Counted from the stretch's first letter, positions 16,289-24,842 are shown. The stretch: DNA of 40,245 bases from an uncultured Alistipes sp. (GCA_904502005.1 CAJGDC010000012.1:1-40245); one strand, 5' to 3'. Notes: generated from the letters alone by a model not told the origin. Numbers and translations: made by a program.

Positions 16289-16909
16289 ATGGCTATCGGT
16301 TTACAATTTCAGAGCTGTTCAGACCCACTTGAGGGTCAGAGCAAGTGGTGGGGTGCACCAGACCTGCCGTTAGATATGGACTATCCTTGCGCGTCGGATG
16401 GCGAGCCGCTACTTTTTGTCTGCCAAATCCGCCTTGAGGATATTGCTCAGTATGATACAGAGAATCTATTACCACATACGGGTATGCTCTACTTCTTTGC
16501 CGACATGGCCGAGTATGTAGAGTCGCTTGATGGCTTTTCGGGCGATGAACATAATGGTCTTGGCGAGTGGAGCGAGGGTTGTTATAGAGTCCTCTATAGC
16601 CCAACTTGCGAGAACCTTGAGCCTTTTGCTGTTGTTTATGACGATGACGAGCCGGCCTTTCTTGAGGCGGAGAAGATTCTCTTTAGCGAGGTTGGAGATA
16701 ACCACGACTCCTTTAAGCTCCTTGGTCGTCCATACTACGACGAGATTGCGGAGCAATATCCAGATAAATACTGCCTGCTGCAGATTGACGAGAGCGACGA
16801 GTGGGCTCTTCGCCTCTATGACTGCGGCATGATATGCTTCCTTATCTCACCTGAGGCTCTTGCAGCTCAGCGTTGGGATAAAACAAAGGTCTATTTTCAC
16901 TCATTCTAA
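16289..16909 (+). CDS. DUF1963 (YwqG-like) family protein
   Basis: This encodes 206 residues, recognisable as DUF1963/YwqG from the opening segment with SKWWGAPDLP, the FVCQIRLEDIAQYD strand, the GMLYFFAD motif (residues about 66-75) and the C-terminal LLQIDES and MICFLISPEAL strands. The family forms a beta-rich fold of unknown biochemical role and often appears near toxin-immunity or regulatory genes. There is no signal peptide, so it is cytoplasmic. The protein is very acidic. The following PP2C-like gene starts 11 nt after its stop, so the two are one unit and may act together. Confidence 0.8.
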   Translation: MAIGLQFQSCSDPLEGQSKWWGAPDLPLDMDYPCASDGEPLLFVCQIRLEDIAQYDTENLLPHTGMLYFFADMAEYVESLDGFSGDEHNGLGEWSEGCYRVLYSPTCENLEPFAVVYDDDEPAFLEAEKILFSEVGDNHDSFKLLGRPYYDEIAEQYPDKYCLLQIDESDEWALRLYDCGMICFLISPEALAAQRWDKTKVYFHSF

Positions 16910-16920
16910 ACCGTGAAGCT

Positions 16921-17658
16921 ATGAAACTTACTATTCAGGCGGCGTGCGAAAATAATGCAACGCTAACCGTTGCAGGAAATGTTATTACCAATGGTAGCAA
17001 AGATTTCGTTCTTGACTTTAAGAAGGGTGAACACTTCTACTTTGCCGTAGGTAATGGCGATGGAACTTTTAAGGGTCAAACAACTATTGAGTCGGCACTT
17101 GAACACCTGCGCGACAGCTTCTCCTTTGGCGATATTACTGCCGAGGCAGAGGGTATGTACCAGCAGCTGGTCTACCTGCACAAGGAGTTCAATGGCGTAT
17201 ATCCGCACCTCAAGGCTGATCAGCACTGCGGAGTAAGTATGTGCGGTGTTTATGGCTCAGGTAAAAATCTGCTGAGCTTTAATGCCGGTAGTGGTGCAGT
17301 ATATCTCTTCCGCGACTTTAATCTGATGCCAATCTCCGACCCAACATATCCACTTGGATATAACGAGGAGGAGCCAGGCATGGATGTCTGGACTGTGGAG
17401 GATAAACTTAAGGAGGGGGACGTTATCCTTATCTGCTCTGAGGGAGTTGCAGACCTGCTTGACGATGAGGCTATTGAGGATGTTATGAGCTACAGCAAGT
17501 ACCCAGCCGCACACCTTCTTGACGAGGCAATGGCAGACGGAGCAAAGATTCCGCTGGCCGTTGTGGCAATCAAGGTCGGCACGGGCGACTTTATCCCCGA
17601 CATGATAGACGAAGAGAATTTACCTGACGACACCGGCGCATACGACGCTTGGGCGTAA
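16921..17658 (+). CDS. Divergent PP2C-like protein with altered metal-site motifs
   Basis: This encodes 245 residues. The order of segments matches a PP2C (PPM) phosphatase: an F-A-V-G-N-G-D-G strand at 41-48 where PPMs have ADGMGG, a SMCGVYGSG strand, a NAGSGAVYLFRDFNLMPIS hairpin (121-139) in place of the usual GDSR-type turn, LKEGDVILICSEGVADLL at 163-180 where PPMs have GD-LLCSDG, and a final strand PLAVVAIKV in place of DN-T-VV-V. The metal-binding Asp pair is therefore changed (GNG/DG and SEG instead of DG and SDG). Either this is a pseudophosphatase or a very diverged phosphatase. It is cotranscribed with the DUF1963 gene and ends at a strong terminator. The fold assignment is inference from motif order. 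Confidence 0.6.
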   Translation: MKLTIQAACENNATLTVAGNVITNGSKDFVLDFKKGEHFYFAVGNGDGTFKGQTTIESALEHLRDSFSFGDITAEAEGMYQQLVYLHKEFNGVYPHLKADQHCGVSMCGVYGSGKNLLSFNAGSGAVYLFRDFNLMPISDPTYPLGYNEEEPGMDVWTVEDKLKEGDVILICSEGVADLLDDEAIEDVMSYSKYPAAHLLDEAMADGAKIPLAVVAIKVGTGDFIPDMIDEENLPDDTGAYDAWA

Positions 17659-17665
17659 ATAGACA

Positions 17666-17698
17666 AAAAAACTGCCGAAGATATTTCGGCAGTTTTTA
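17666..17698. terminator. Bidirectional terminator
   Basis: AAAAACTGCCGAA (17667-17679) and TTCGGCAGTTTTT (17685-17697) form a perfect 13-bp hairpin with a 5-nt loop, serving the converging PP2C-like and aldehyde dehydrogenase genes. Confidence 0.9.
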
Positions 17699-17699
17699 T

Positions 17700-19076
17700 T
17701 TATAGCAACTTCTTTACTAGCGAAAAGAGCTTGTACGGCATATAGCGGAACGGGAGGTCAAGCCATGTCGGGGTGGTGACCACAGCACGGTGGTGCGAGA
17801 AGACGTCAAAAGAGTCTTTGCCGTGGTAGGAGCTCATGCCTGAGTTACCCACACCGCCAAATGGCAGATTCTCATTGGCTATGTGCATAATAGTGTCGTT
17901 GATACAAGCTCCACCAGAGGATGTGTGGCGAAGTATATGTTTGCCACTACCACCAAAGTAGTATAGCGCCAGAGGTTTCTCGCGCGAGGTGACAAAATTT
18001 AGAGCCTCAGCGGTGCTCTCAAAGGTCACAACCGGGAATATAGGGCCAAAAATCTCCTCCTGCATCACCGGACTATCAACCTTGACGTTATCCAAAATTG
18101 TTGGCTCGATAAATCGCTCACCACGGTCTGTCTGACCTCCGACAACAATATCTCCATCCTTAAAGTAGCCCACAAGGCGGTCAAAGGCGCGCTCGTTTAC
18201 TATGCGAACAAAGTGTTTTGCACTCTGAGGGTTCTCACCAAGCAGGTTTTTGAACTCCTCGCGCAGAGCATTTATAAGCCTATCCTTCACAGCGCTATGC
18301 ACAAGCAGATAGTCCGGCGCAATGCACGTCTGACCGGCATTGAGACACTTGCCCCACGCAATACGGCGTGCTGCAATGGCTATATCTGCATCGTAATCGA
18401 CAATGCAAGGGCTCTTACCACCAAGCTCAAGCACTACAGGGGTCAGATTCTTTGCTGCGGCAGCCATAACCGTGCGACCAAGCGCCGGGCTACCGGTAAA
18501 GAATATCAAGTCATATCGCTCAGCAAGCAGAGCCGTGTTCACATCGCGGTTACCCTGCACAGTTGCAACATACTCAGCCTCAAAAGTATCAGCAATTATC
18601 TCCTCAATAGCCTTTGACACAGTAGGTACATACGGTGACGGTTTGAGAATAGCTGTACAACCCGCCGAAATAGCACCCACAAGAGGATTAAGCAGTAGCT
18701 GCACTGGATAGTTCCACGGAGTGATAATGAGCGTACAACCAAGAGGTTCGCTAACAATTCGGCTGCGCGAAGGGAACATCTTTAGCGGCGTTGGACGATG
18801 AACAGATGCTGCCCAACTTCTGAGGTTTGCGATGTGGTTATCTATCTCACCCAAAACGATGCTTATCTCGGTAAGATAGGCCTCCTCATAAGATTTATGA
18901 AGGTCTACCCAGAGTGCATCTGTGAGCGCCTTCTCGTGCTTGAGTATCGCCGCCTTGAGCGCCTTAAGGGCTGTTAGGCGGTAAGCAATATCAAGAGTCT
19001 CTCCTGAGCGGAAGTACTCTCTTTGTGCAGCAGCAATCTTAACAATCTGCTCGGTTGGGGTGTTTGCAATAGCCAT
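17700..19076 (-). CDS. Aldehyde dehydrogenase (class 3-like)
   Basis: This encodes 458 residues, the short class typical of ALDH3-type fatty or aromatic aldehyde dehydrogenases. Catalytic landmarks are visible: N122 in the PWNYP segment, E217 in LELGGKSP, and the nucleophile C251 in NAGQTCIAPDY. The FGPIFPV and GGVGNSGM segments are also in place. The enzyme oxidises an aldehyde to its acid with NAD(P)+. The start codon overlaps the stop of the upstream SDR gene (TAATG), so an alcohol-to-aldehyde-to-acid sequence by the pair is plausible. The short C-terminus (LFSLVKKLL) is amphipathic and may touch the membrane, as in class 3 enzymes. The substrate cannot be read from the sequence. Confidence 0.88.
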   Translation of the reverse strand: MAIANTPTEQIVKIAAAQREYFRSGETLDIAYRLTALKALKAAILKHEKALTDALWVDLHKSYEEAYLTEISIVLGEIDNHIANLRSWAASVHRPTPLKMFPSRSRIVSEPLGCTLIITPWNYPVQLLLNPLVGAISAGCTAILKPSPYVPTVSKAIEEIIADTFEAEYVATVQGNRDVNTALLAERYDLIFFTGSPALGRTVMAAAAKNLTPVVLELGGKSPCIVDYDADIAIAARRIAWGKCLNAGQTCIAPDYLLVHSAVKDRLINALREEFKNLLGENPQSAKHFVRIVNERAFDRLVGYFKDGDIVVGGQTDRGERFIEPTILDNVKVDSPVMQEEIFGPIFPVVTFESTAEALNFVTSREKPLALYYFGGSGKHILRHTSSGGACINDTIMHIANENLPFGGVGNSGMSSYHGKDSFDVFSHHRAVVTTPTWLDLPFRYMPYKLFSLVKKLL

Positions 19077-19897
19077 TATCGTCGTCCTGTAAAGTTATCC
19101 ATTGAGTGATATATTCCAAAGACCTCTCCAAAAAACCAGTCAAAGAGTTTGGTCGGTAGTATCCCCTGCATTAGGCGCACAAAGTGGTAAGGAAATGGTA
19201 TCAACCTTGTAATCACACTCACCCTCTTGTTGCGCTCTATTGAGCGAATAATATGACGTGCAGCATACTCAGGCTCCATAAGCGGAACTATTGGCGACTT
19301 AACGCCCTCGAACATGCCCGTCTTAATATAATATGGGGCAATGGTTGTCACCTTGACACTGCTCTTCATCTGCTCAAGCTCGATTCTTACTGAGTCCGAC
19401 CAGCCAATTACCGCCCACTTACTTGCCGCATAGACACTCATTCTCGGATTTGAGATAAGTCCACCAGCAGACGAAATATTGCATATATGTCCGCTATTGC
19501 GAGCAATCATATCAGGTAATACCTGTAGTGCAACCACCATCGGAGCCACAGTATTGATTGCCATTGTGCGGTGTATCTCCTCTGTTGTACAGTGGTCAAA
19601 GGTCTTGTTGCTTGTAATAATACCGGCGCAATTTATCAATATATCGACCTGGCCCACCTCGTTCTTTACTCGGCTATACGCCTCTGCCACAGCCTTATCA
19701 TCAGATACATCTACCATGTAACCAACAGTTTTACCCTTAGGCGAAAACTCGGCCACCGTGCTGTCAATATTTGCCTGATTGATATCCCAGATAATTAGCG
19801 CAGCAGCGCCCTTGTCAAGTGCCATAGCACCCATTAATCTGCCTATACCCGACGCTCCGCCGGTTATAAGCACTCTTTTGTCATTAAACTTTCCCAT
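19076..19897 (-). CDS. Short-chain dehydrogenase/reductase
   Basis: This encodes 273 residues of a classical SDR. The NAD(P)-binding TGGASGIG is at 12-19, D38 after the second strand (IIWDIN) favours NAD(H), and NCAG is at 89-92. The catalytic Ser is in ISSAGG (141-146) and Y156-x-x-x-K160 in YAASK. The C-terminal part (about 215-265) has hydrophobic stretches (RLIPFPYHFVRLMQGILPTKLFDWFF) like those of membrane-associated DHRS/retinol-dehydrogenase-like SDRs, which fits a long-chain alcohol substrate. It is the first gene of a two-gene unit with aldehyde dehydrogenase. It is transcribed divergently from the aminotransferase gene. Confidence 0.88.
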   Translation of the reverse strand: MGKFNDKRVLITGGASGIGRLMGAMALDKGAAALIIWDINQANIDSTVAEFSPKGKTVGYMVDVSDDKAVAEAYSRVKNEVGQVDILINCAGIITSNKTFDHCTTEEIHRTMAINTVAPMVVALQVLPDMIARNSGHICNISSAGGLISNPRMSVYAASKWAVIGWSDSVRIELEQMKSSVKVTTIAPYYIKTGMFEGVKSPIVPLMEPEYAARHIIRSIERNKRVSVITRLIPFPYHFVRLMQGILPTKLFDWFFGEVFGIYHSMDNFTGRR

Positions 19898-19943
19898 AAC
19901 ACACTTTTTTCACACTCGCAGTAGAATGCAAAGAGTTTTTTAG

Positions 19944-19951
19944 TATTTTTG
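19944..19951 (+). promoter_or_regulatory. -7 box for the aminotransferase gene
   Basis: TATTTTTG matches TAnnTTTG, 23 nt before the ATG at 19975. No good TTTG lies at the -33 position. Confidence 0.45.
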
Positions 19952-19974
19952 TAGTGCAAAATTAAAGTAAAAAA

Positions 19975-21183
19975 ATGAAAACTCAAAACAATATCCTTCG
20001 CAGACAGTTTCTCTCGCATGTGGCACAGACCTCTCCGGCGCCTCAACTTATTGAGGTTGCAAAGGCGGAGGGTGTCTACTTCTACACCCCAGAGGGCAAG
20101 CGCTACTTTGACCTTATCTCGGGCGTATCAGTAAGCAATGTAGGCCACGCAAACCAATCTGTTGTTGAGGCTGTATGCCGTCAGGCTCGCGACTATATGC
20201 ACGTTATGGTCTATGGCGAGATGGTCGAGCGACCACAAGTAGAGTATGCGACCCTTATCGCCTCACTGCTACCAGAGCCACTTAATAGCGTCTACTTTCT
20301 CAACTCTGGTGCTGAGGCTGTTGAGGGCGCACTAAAGTTGGCAAAGAGATATACCGCCAGAACAGAGATGATATCTATGCGCCGTGCCTACCACGGCTCT
20401 ACACACGGAGCGATGAGTATGATGGGTTTCCCAGAGGGTGAGGAGTGGAAAAATGCCTTCCGACCTCTACTACCCGACTGCAAGGCTATTGAGTACAATA
20501 ATTTTGACGAGCTAGAGCAGATTACCGAGCGCACAGCCTGCGTACTCTGTGAACCTTTGCAGGGAGAGGCGGGTGTAAGACTTCCAAAAGAGGGTTATCT
20601 TGACGCTCTACGCCGTAGATGTACCGAGGTGGGGGCTCTGCTAATTTTTGACGAGATACAGACCGGCATGGGTCGCAGCGGCGAGATGTTTGCAATGACA
20701 AAGTATGGCGTTACTCCAGACATTGTCTGCCTTGCCAAAGCCTTTGGCGGTGGCATGCCTTTAGGTGCTTTTGTCAGCTCAAATGAGATTATGGGCACTT
20801 TGCAGCATGACCCTGTTCTGGGACACATAACCACATTTGGAGGCCATCCAGTATGCTGCGCAGCAGGTCTTGCAGCAGCGCAGTATCTTATTGGCAATAA
20901 GGTTGTTGAGGATGTAGAGCGCAAGGGTGCACTCTTTGAGAGTCTGCTGTTGGGTCATCCTAATGTCGTGGAGATTCGCCGTAGCGGACTACTGCTTGCT
21001 GTAGAGCTTGGCAGTAGTGAGCGACTCTACAAGATTATGGATCTGTTTATCGAGCGCGGAATACTTAGCGACTGGTTCCTCTACTGCGATACAGCCTTTA
21101 GAATCTCGCCACCACTTGTTATTTCAGACTCAGAAATCCGCGAGTGTGTAGAGCTTATTATTAACTGCTTAAACGACTTGTAG
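19975..21183 (+). CDS. Class-III PLP-dependent aminotransferase
   Basis: This encodes 402 residues of the acetylornithine/ornithine/4-aminobutyrate aminotransferase group (fold type I). Key landmarks are the phosphate-binding NSGAEAVEGALKLAKR segment, the YHGSTHGA motif, LIFDEIQTGMGRSG with the ring-contacting Asp, and the Schiff-base lysine K255 in LAKAFGGGMPLGA. The exact substrate is uncertain. It is not in an arginine cluster, so I do not call it ArgD. It is followed after one nucleotide by a nitroreductase gene, so the two are cotranscribed. A role in amine or lysine/ornithine-type catabolism is possible but not shown. Confidence 0.85.
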   Translation: MKTQNNILRRQFLSHVAQTSPAPQLIEVAKAEGVYFYTPEGKRYFDLISGVSVSNVGHANQSVVEAVCRQARDYMHVMVYGEMVERPQVEYATLIASLLPEPLNSVYFLNSGAEAVEGALKLAKRYTARTEMISMRRAYHGSTHGAMSMMGFPEGEEWKNAFRPLLPDCKAIEYNNFDELEQITERTACVLCEPLQGEAGVRLPKEGYLDALRRRCTEVGALLIFDEIQTGMGRSGEMFAMTKYGVTPDIVCLAKAFGGGMPLGAFVSSNEIMGTLQHDPVLGHITTFGGHPVCCAAGLAAAQYLIGNKVVEDVERKGALFESLLLGHPNVVEIRRSGLLLAVELGSSERLYKIMDLFIERGILSDWFLYCDTAFRISPPLVISDSEIRECVELIINCLNDL

Positions 21184-21184
21184 C

Positions 21185-21817
21185 ATGGCGGATAACTATT
21201 TAGGCAAGAAGATGGAGGACTTCCTTGCGGGGAAAACTTCAGCACCAAAGCGCACCATGACCTTTGCAAAACTTGTGGCTAAAAATCGTAGCTACCGAGG
21301 CTTTGACAACACATTTACCGTTAGGACTGACCAGCTGCGCCGCATTATGGAGGTTGTACCTCTCTGCCCATCGGCAAGAAATCAGCAGGTGCTACGTCTG
21401 CGTCCAGTGCTTACTGACGAGGCAGACAAAGTGTTGCCACACATCCGCTTAGGTGGTGCACTGAGGGAGTTGAAACTACCTATACCTGGCACAGAACCTC
21501 GCGCATTTATCGTCATCTGCTCTGCTGCAGCTGAGGATAAGTATGTCAATATGGATATAGGAATTATTGCCCAAACGATGCTGCTGCAAGCTGTTGAGAT
21601 TGGTCTTAACGGCATCTGCATAGGGGCATTTGACCACAACGCCGTACAGCAGAGCCTTAACCTTCCGTATGAGCCGCTGCTTATCGTCGCCATAGGCAAG
21701 GGTGCCGAGACCATCCGAACAGTAGAGATTTCAGAGTCAGATAACCACAACTACTACCGCGAGGAGGGTATCCACTATGTCCCTAAGTTGCCGTTGGAGG
21801 CAATATTACTGAAGTAG
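21185..21817 (+). CDS. Nitroreductase family protein
   Basis: This encodes 210 residues with FMN-binding nitroreductase features: a KNRSYRGFDN segment (with the R-S-Y-R motif, about residues 34-42), PLCPSARNQQ near 59-68 (the S-x-R-N-x-Q FMN-contact motif), MDIGIIAQTMLLQAVEIGLNGICIG near 121-145, and a P-LLIVAIGKG strand. Such enzymes reduce nitro, quinone or flavin-type substrates with NAD(P)H. The gene starts 1 nt after the aminotransferase stop. Its 3' end overlaps the convergent WbqC-like gene by 12 nt. About 30 residues at the N-terminus precede the usual fold start. Confidence 0.85.
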   Translation: MADNYLGKKMEDFLAGKTSAPKRTMTFAKLVAKNRSYRGFDNTFTVRTDQLRRIMEVVPLCPSARNQQVLRLRPVLTDEADKVLPHIRLGGALRELKLPIPGTEPRAFIVICSAAAEDKYVNMDIGIIAQTMLLQAVEIGLNGICIGAFDHNAVQQSLNLPYEPLLIVAIGKGAETIRTVEISESDNHNYYREEGIHYVPKLPLEAILLK

Positions 21818-22414
21818 GCAGCTATTCAGCAAATCCACCGCATAAGGTCCCTCGCTCATCAGCAGGTCCAGTATAGATAGATTTTCCGCAAAAGGTATGC
21901 GGTCAGAGAAGAGCTGGAAGTAGTGCGGTGTGGTAAATGTCGTAGTGCGGTGCTTCGGGCGCAAATCAGTATCCTCGGCTGTAGCTGTAACGTACTCCGT
22001 CGTGGTTTTTAGTTGGGCGGTATGACCCATAAAATCCAACAAAACCCTAAGCAGAGCGAGGTTATACTCCACAAGGTTGTCGTAGCGACCACGGTAAAAC
22101 GGCTCTAAACGCTCGGCAATCTCATCAAAGTATGGCGAGGAGCGATATGCAGACTTAAGTGCTACCCAATGTTGGTGTTGCCACGGCGTTGAGTAGTCAA
22201 TCTGCACTGTGTGCATCGGTGTGCGTGGGCGATTAGCCTTAATAAGTGGAACTGTCAAATCGAGAGTCCCATTTGCTGTCATAATGCGTGTACGATTGCG
22301 TGGAGAGCGTTTGATGTAGTGCTCTCCACAATCAATAATATAGTCATCGCCCGCGGCAATTAGCCGTGCGACATACTCTATATCGGGAAGGTATTGCGCT
22401 GCAAGGATTAACAT
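21806..22414 (-). CDS. WbqC-like family protein
   Basis: This encodes 202 residues from the ATG at 22414; an upstream alternative start adds three residues but lies deeper inside ispG. It is recognised as WbqC-like from the N-terminal AAQYLPDIEYVARL region, the ECGEHY-like strand (DCGEHYIKRSPRNRTRI), and the WQHQHWVALKSAYRSSPYFDE segment. WbqC proteins occur in polysaccharide or surface-glycan loci and also as lone housekeeping genes in Bacteroidota. Their chemistry is not well established. The start overlaps the ispG stop by 7 nt, so it is the second gene of that operon. The 3' end overlaps the nitroreductase by 12 nt on the other strand. Confidence 0.85.
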   Translation of the reverse strand: MLILAAQYLPDIEYVARLIAAGDDYIIDCGEHYIKRSPRNRTRIMTANGTLDLTVPLIKANRPRTPMHTVQIDYSTPWQHQHWVALKSAYRSSPYFDEIAERLEPFYRGRYDNLVEYNLALLRVLLDFMGHTAQLKTTTEYVTATAEDTDLRPKHRTTTFTTPHYFQLFSDRIPFAENLSILDLLMSEGPYAVDLLNSCLLQ

Positions 22415-23892
22415 TCTACCCAATCTCCATTCTCTTTAATAATCTCAATCAGACGATCAAGAGCTCGCTCCTGCTCAATATTGCGCTCAATTACCTCACG
22501 ACCCTTGTAGAGGGTAATCTTGCCCGCCGCAGCACCCACATAGCCATAGTCGGCATCTGCCATCTCGCCAGGACCATTGACAATACACCCCATAACTCCA
22601 ATCTTAAGACCCTTGAGGTGCGAGGTGCGTGACTTTATCTGCGCAAGCGTACCCTCAATATCGTAGAGTGTACGACCACAGCTCGGACAGGCGATATACT
22701 CGGTGTGGGAGATTCTCACGCGCGAAGCCTGCAGGATATTGAGCTCGATATTCTCAAGCTCGCTTTCGCTAAACTGCGGAGCCACAATCCACACGCCATC
22801 TGCAAGTCCATCGAGCAGCAACTGTCCCATATCGGCAGCCGCCTTTACGGCAAGGGTTGTAATGTCGCTATCATTGTACTCTCGGCGAATGACAACCGGC
22901 TGAGTGCTATTTTCAAGGCTAAGTATCGCCGCTCGCCACTCCGCAGTAGGATTTGCCGAGCGAGAGTCAAGAATTAAAAACTCCTCTGTAACCTCACTAT
23001 GAACTATCGGAGTCTGTATATTTGAGCGACGGCAGAACTCTGTTGGGCTATATCTTTCAGGATACTTAACCGTAAACTCGCCATTGCGAGCAGCGAAGTG
23101 CTCTACAAGCATCTGTGCCACCGGAATCTCATTCTCAGGCGCCTCGGTAAGCGATACGCGGATAGTATCACCTATGCCGTCGGCAAGCAGTGCGCCAATG
23201 CCAACAGCGCTCTTTATGCGACCCTCAATGCCGTTGCCAGCCTCTGTCACGCCGAGGTGAATTGGGTAGTGCATATCCTCACTATCCATTGCCTCAACAA
23301 GTAGACGGTATGCATGCACCATCACGCGAGTGTTTGAGCTCTTCATGCTCACAACCACCTGGTCAAAATCCGCAGCACGACAACGACGCAAGAACTCCAT
23401 TGCCGATGCGACCATACCCTGCGGCGTATCTCCATGAGTATCAACAATATGACGTGCAAGCGAGCCGTGATTTACACCTATTCTAAGCGCTACACCTCGC
23501 TCTTTGCACTGCTCAATCAGAGCCTCCAACTCGCCATTGTCTGTACGATAATTGCCGGGGTTAATCCTCACCTTGTCTACATACTTGGCAGCTATAGCTG
23601 CAATCTGCGGCACAAAGTGAATGTCGGCAACAATGGCTGTATTGTACCCATCACCACGTAGTGCAGGCATAATCTGAGCAAACGCCTCGCCCTCCTTTAT
23701 ACCCTGTGCCGTCAATCGCACTATCGGCGCACCCGCATCGGCAATGCGCTCAATCTGCTCCACAGATGCCGCAACATCCGCCGTAGCGGTGTTGGTCATA
23801 GATTGCACAGCAATGGGGTTACTGCCGCCTATCTTTGTTGCGCCAACAGCTACCTCAACGCTAGCCCTGCGCAAAAATTTTGTCAAATTCAT
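22408..23892 (-). CDS. ispG: 4-hydroxy-3-methylbut-2-enyl diphosphate synthase (MEP pathway)
   Basis: This encodes 494 residues from the ATG at 23892. IspG converts methylerythritol cyclodiphosphate to HMBPP, the penultimate step of the MEP isoprenoid pathway, using a [4Fe-4S] cluster. The N-terminal TIM barrel opens with FLRRASVEVAVGATKIGG and has the RINPGNY and VNHGSL loops. The cluster ligands are C402 and C405 (CPSCGRT), C436 (GCIVNGPGE) and E443. Between about residues 265 and 390 is a non-conserved insert corresponding to the extra domain of the plant/Chlamydia/Bacteroidota type. Here it is short: the protein is bigger than the roughly 370-residue E. coli form but smaller than the about 600-residue form I recall for Bacteroides. 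It is first in an operon with WbqC. Confidence 0.95.
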   Translation of the reverse strand: MNLTKFLRRASVEVAVGATKIGGSNPIAVQSMTNTATADVAASVEQIERIADAGAPIVRLTAQGIKEGEAFAQIMPALRGDGYNTAIVADIHFVPQIAAIAAKYVDKVRINPGNYRTDNGELEALIEQCKERGVALRIGVNHGSLARHIVDTHGDTPQGMVASAMEFLRRCRAADFDQVVVSMKSSNTRVMVHAYRLLVEAMDSEDMHYPIHLGVTEAGNGIEGRIKSAVGIGALLADGIGDTIRVSLTEAPENEIPVAQMLVEHFAARNGEFTVKYPERYSPTEFCRRSNIQTPIVHSEVTEEFLILDSRSANPTAEWRAAILSLENSTQPVVIRREYNDSDITTLAVKAAADMGQLLLDGLADGVWIVAPQFSESELENIELNILQASRVRISHTEYIACPSCGRTLYDIEGTLAQIKSRTSHLKGLKIGVMGCIVNGPGEMADADYGYVGAAAGKITLYKGREVIERNIEQERALDRLIEIIKENGDWVEC

Positions 23893-23914
23893 AGTCAAAA
23901 TATTGTTACAACAA

Positions 23915-23922
23915 CAAAAATA
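23915..23922 (-). promoter_or_regulatory. -7 box for ispG
   Basis: TATTTTTG on the minus strand, about 22 nt before the ATG at 23892. It fits TAnnTTTG and supports the second of two possible starts. The -33 element is weak. Confidence 0.45.
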
Positions 23923-23987
23923 GGCAATTTTTAGTTAATACCTCACATCTTCTAACTATTTTTCTCGGCAAACAACCCCAATTATCA

Positions 23988-24416
23988 CTAAAACGCGTAT
24001 ATCATATCTTGTACAATCTCATTTACAACATATGGTACCATCATAGCACCCTCGCTAACAGTAATTTCATAACGCTCACTTTCTTTACCTTCAGACATTG
24101 TGATTATAATAGTATTGCCCGAGTAAGTTACATTATAGTAATAATTAAAATTATACCCTGGCCCCTCTATGAGATTGTAATGGACACTAGATATCCTACC
24201 CTTATCATCATACTTGAAGTCAAAATTTTTACGAACTTCCGCTGAATTACAATTAAAATTAACATTCAACACTCGTGCATTTCTCAACTCTTTGAACTCC
24301 GCCCATGAGAGCTGACCCAGAGATGAATCATCGTCATTGTCTGCGCATGCGATAATGCTAATACTGATAAAAAGACCTAAAAAGAAGGCTGCCAAAATTG
24401 AAAAAAACTTTTTCAT
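23988..24416 (-). CDS. Small predicted lipoprotein
   Basis: This encodes 142 residues, unrecognised as a family. The N-terminus MKKFFSILAAFFLGLFISIS leads to a lipobox I-I-A-C with Cys24, so it is a lipoprotein. The residues directly after the Cys (ADNDDDS) are acidic, like the export signal that sends Bacteroidota lipoproteins to the cell surface. The rest (about 45-142) is a short beta-rich domain with an NFNCNSAEVRKNFDFKYD strand and a YNYYYNVTYSGNTIIITMSEG segment, typical of small surface lipoproteins of the DUF4595-like kind, which I only suggest. It is a single-gene unit preceded by a long non-coding leader. Confidence 0.7.
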   Translation of the reverse strand: MKKFFSILAAFFLGLFISISIIACADNDDDSSLGQLSWAEFKELRNARVLNVNFNCNSAEVRKNFDFKYDDKGRISSVHYNLIEGPGYNFNYYYNVTYSGNTIIITMSEGKESERYEITVSEGAMMVPYVVNEIVQDMIYAF

Positions 24417-24712
24417 AATAAAATGTAATGTTTTATGCTGCCCATCTCCAACACAGCTATTAAAAAAGAGAAAGTGTGGAGATAATTAGTCTATCTGAAC
24501 GAAGGTTGTGGAATGACCCGAACACAAATAGACAATACCCCACACTCGTATTGGGATGAGTGCAGGGTCTGCAACTCAAACATAACAATACGGAGTAAGA
24601 GTGTCTTGCCATCCTTGTGTTCTGAAAACTTCCACATTTTCGTTCAAGGATAAAAGCTAATACACTTTCATCAAACAATATTTCTACCATGGGCATCTGC
24701 CCAACGGCACTA

Positions 24713-24743
24713 CAAAAATAGGTAATTTTTCTCAAATGACAAT
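24713..24743 (-). promoter_or_regulatory. Candidate promoter giving a long lipoprotein leader
   Basis: On the minus strand, ATTG (complement of 24740-24743), 19 bp, TATTTTTG (complement of 24713-24720). The -7 is a full match and the -33 partial. No other -7 box lies closer to the lipoprotein ATG, so a leader of close to 300 nt is implied. Confidence 0.35.
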
Positions 24744-24842
24744 ATCTTGCAGTAGTGAATAATCCATCACCGCAAACCGACTCGGCTCGATGATGCAGAA
24801 AAATTATTTTAGGCAGCCTCATAAATCTAACATATTTTTTGC

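Noticed and set aside
24460..24822. A 120-residue minus-strand frame upstream of recG
   Set aside because: Its composition is Cys- and Ser-rich with no domain, and its longest start precedes the only promoter match. The shorter 78-residue version is kept only as an uncertain note.
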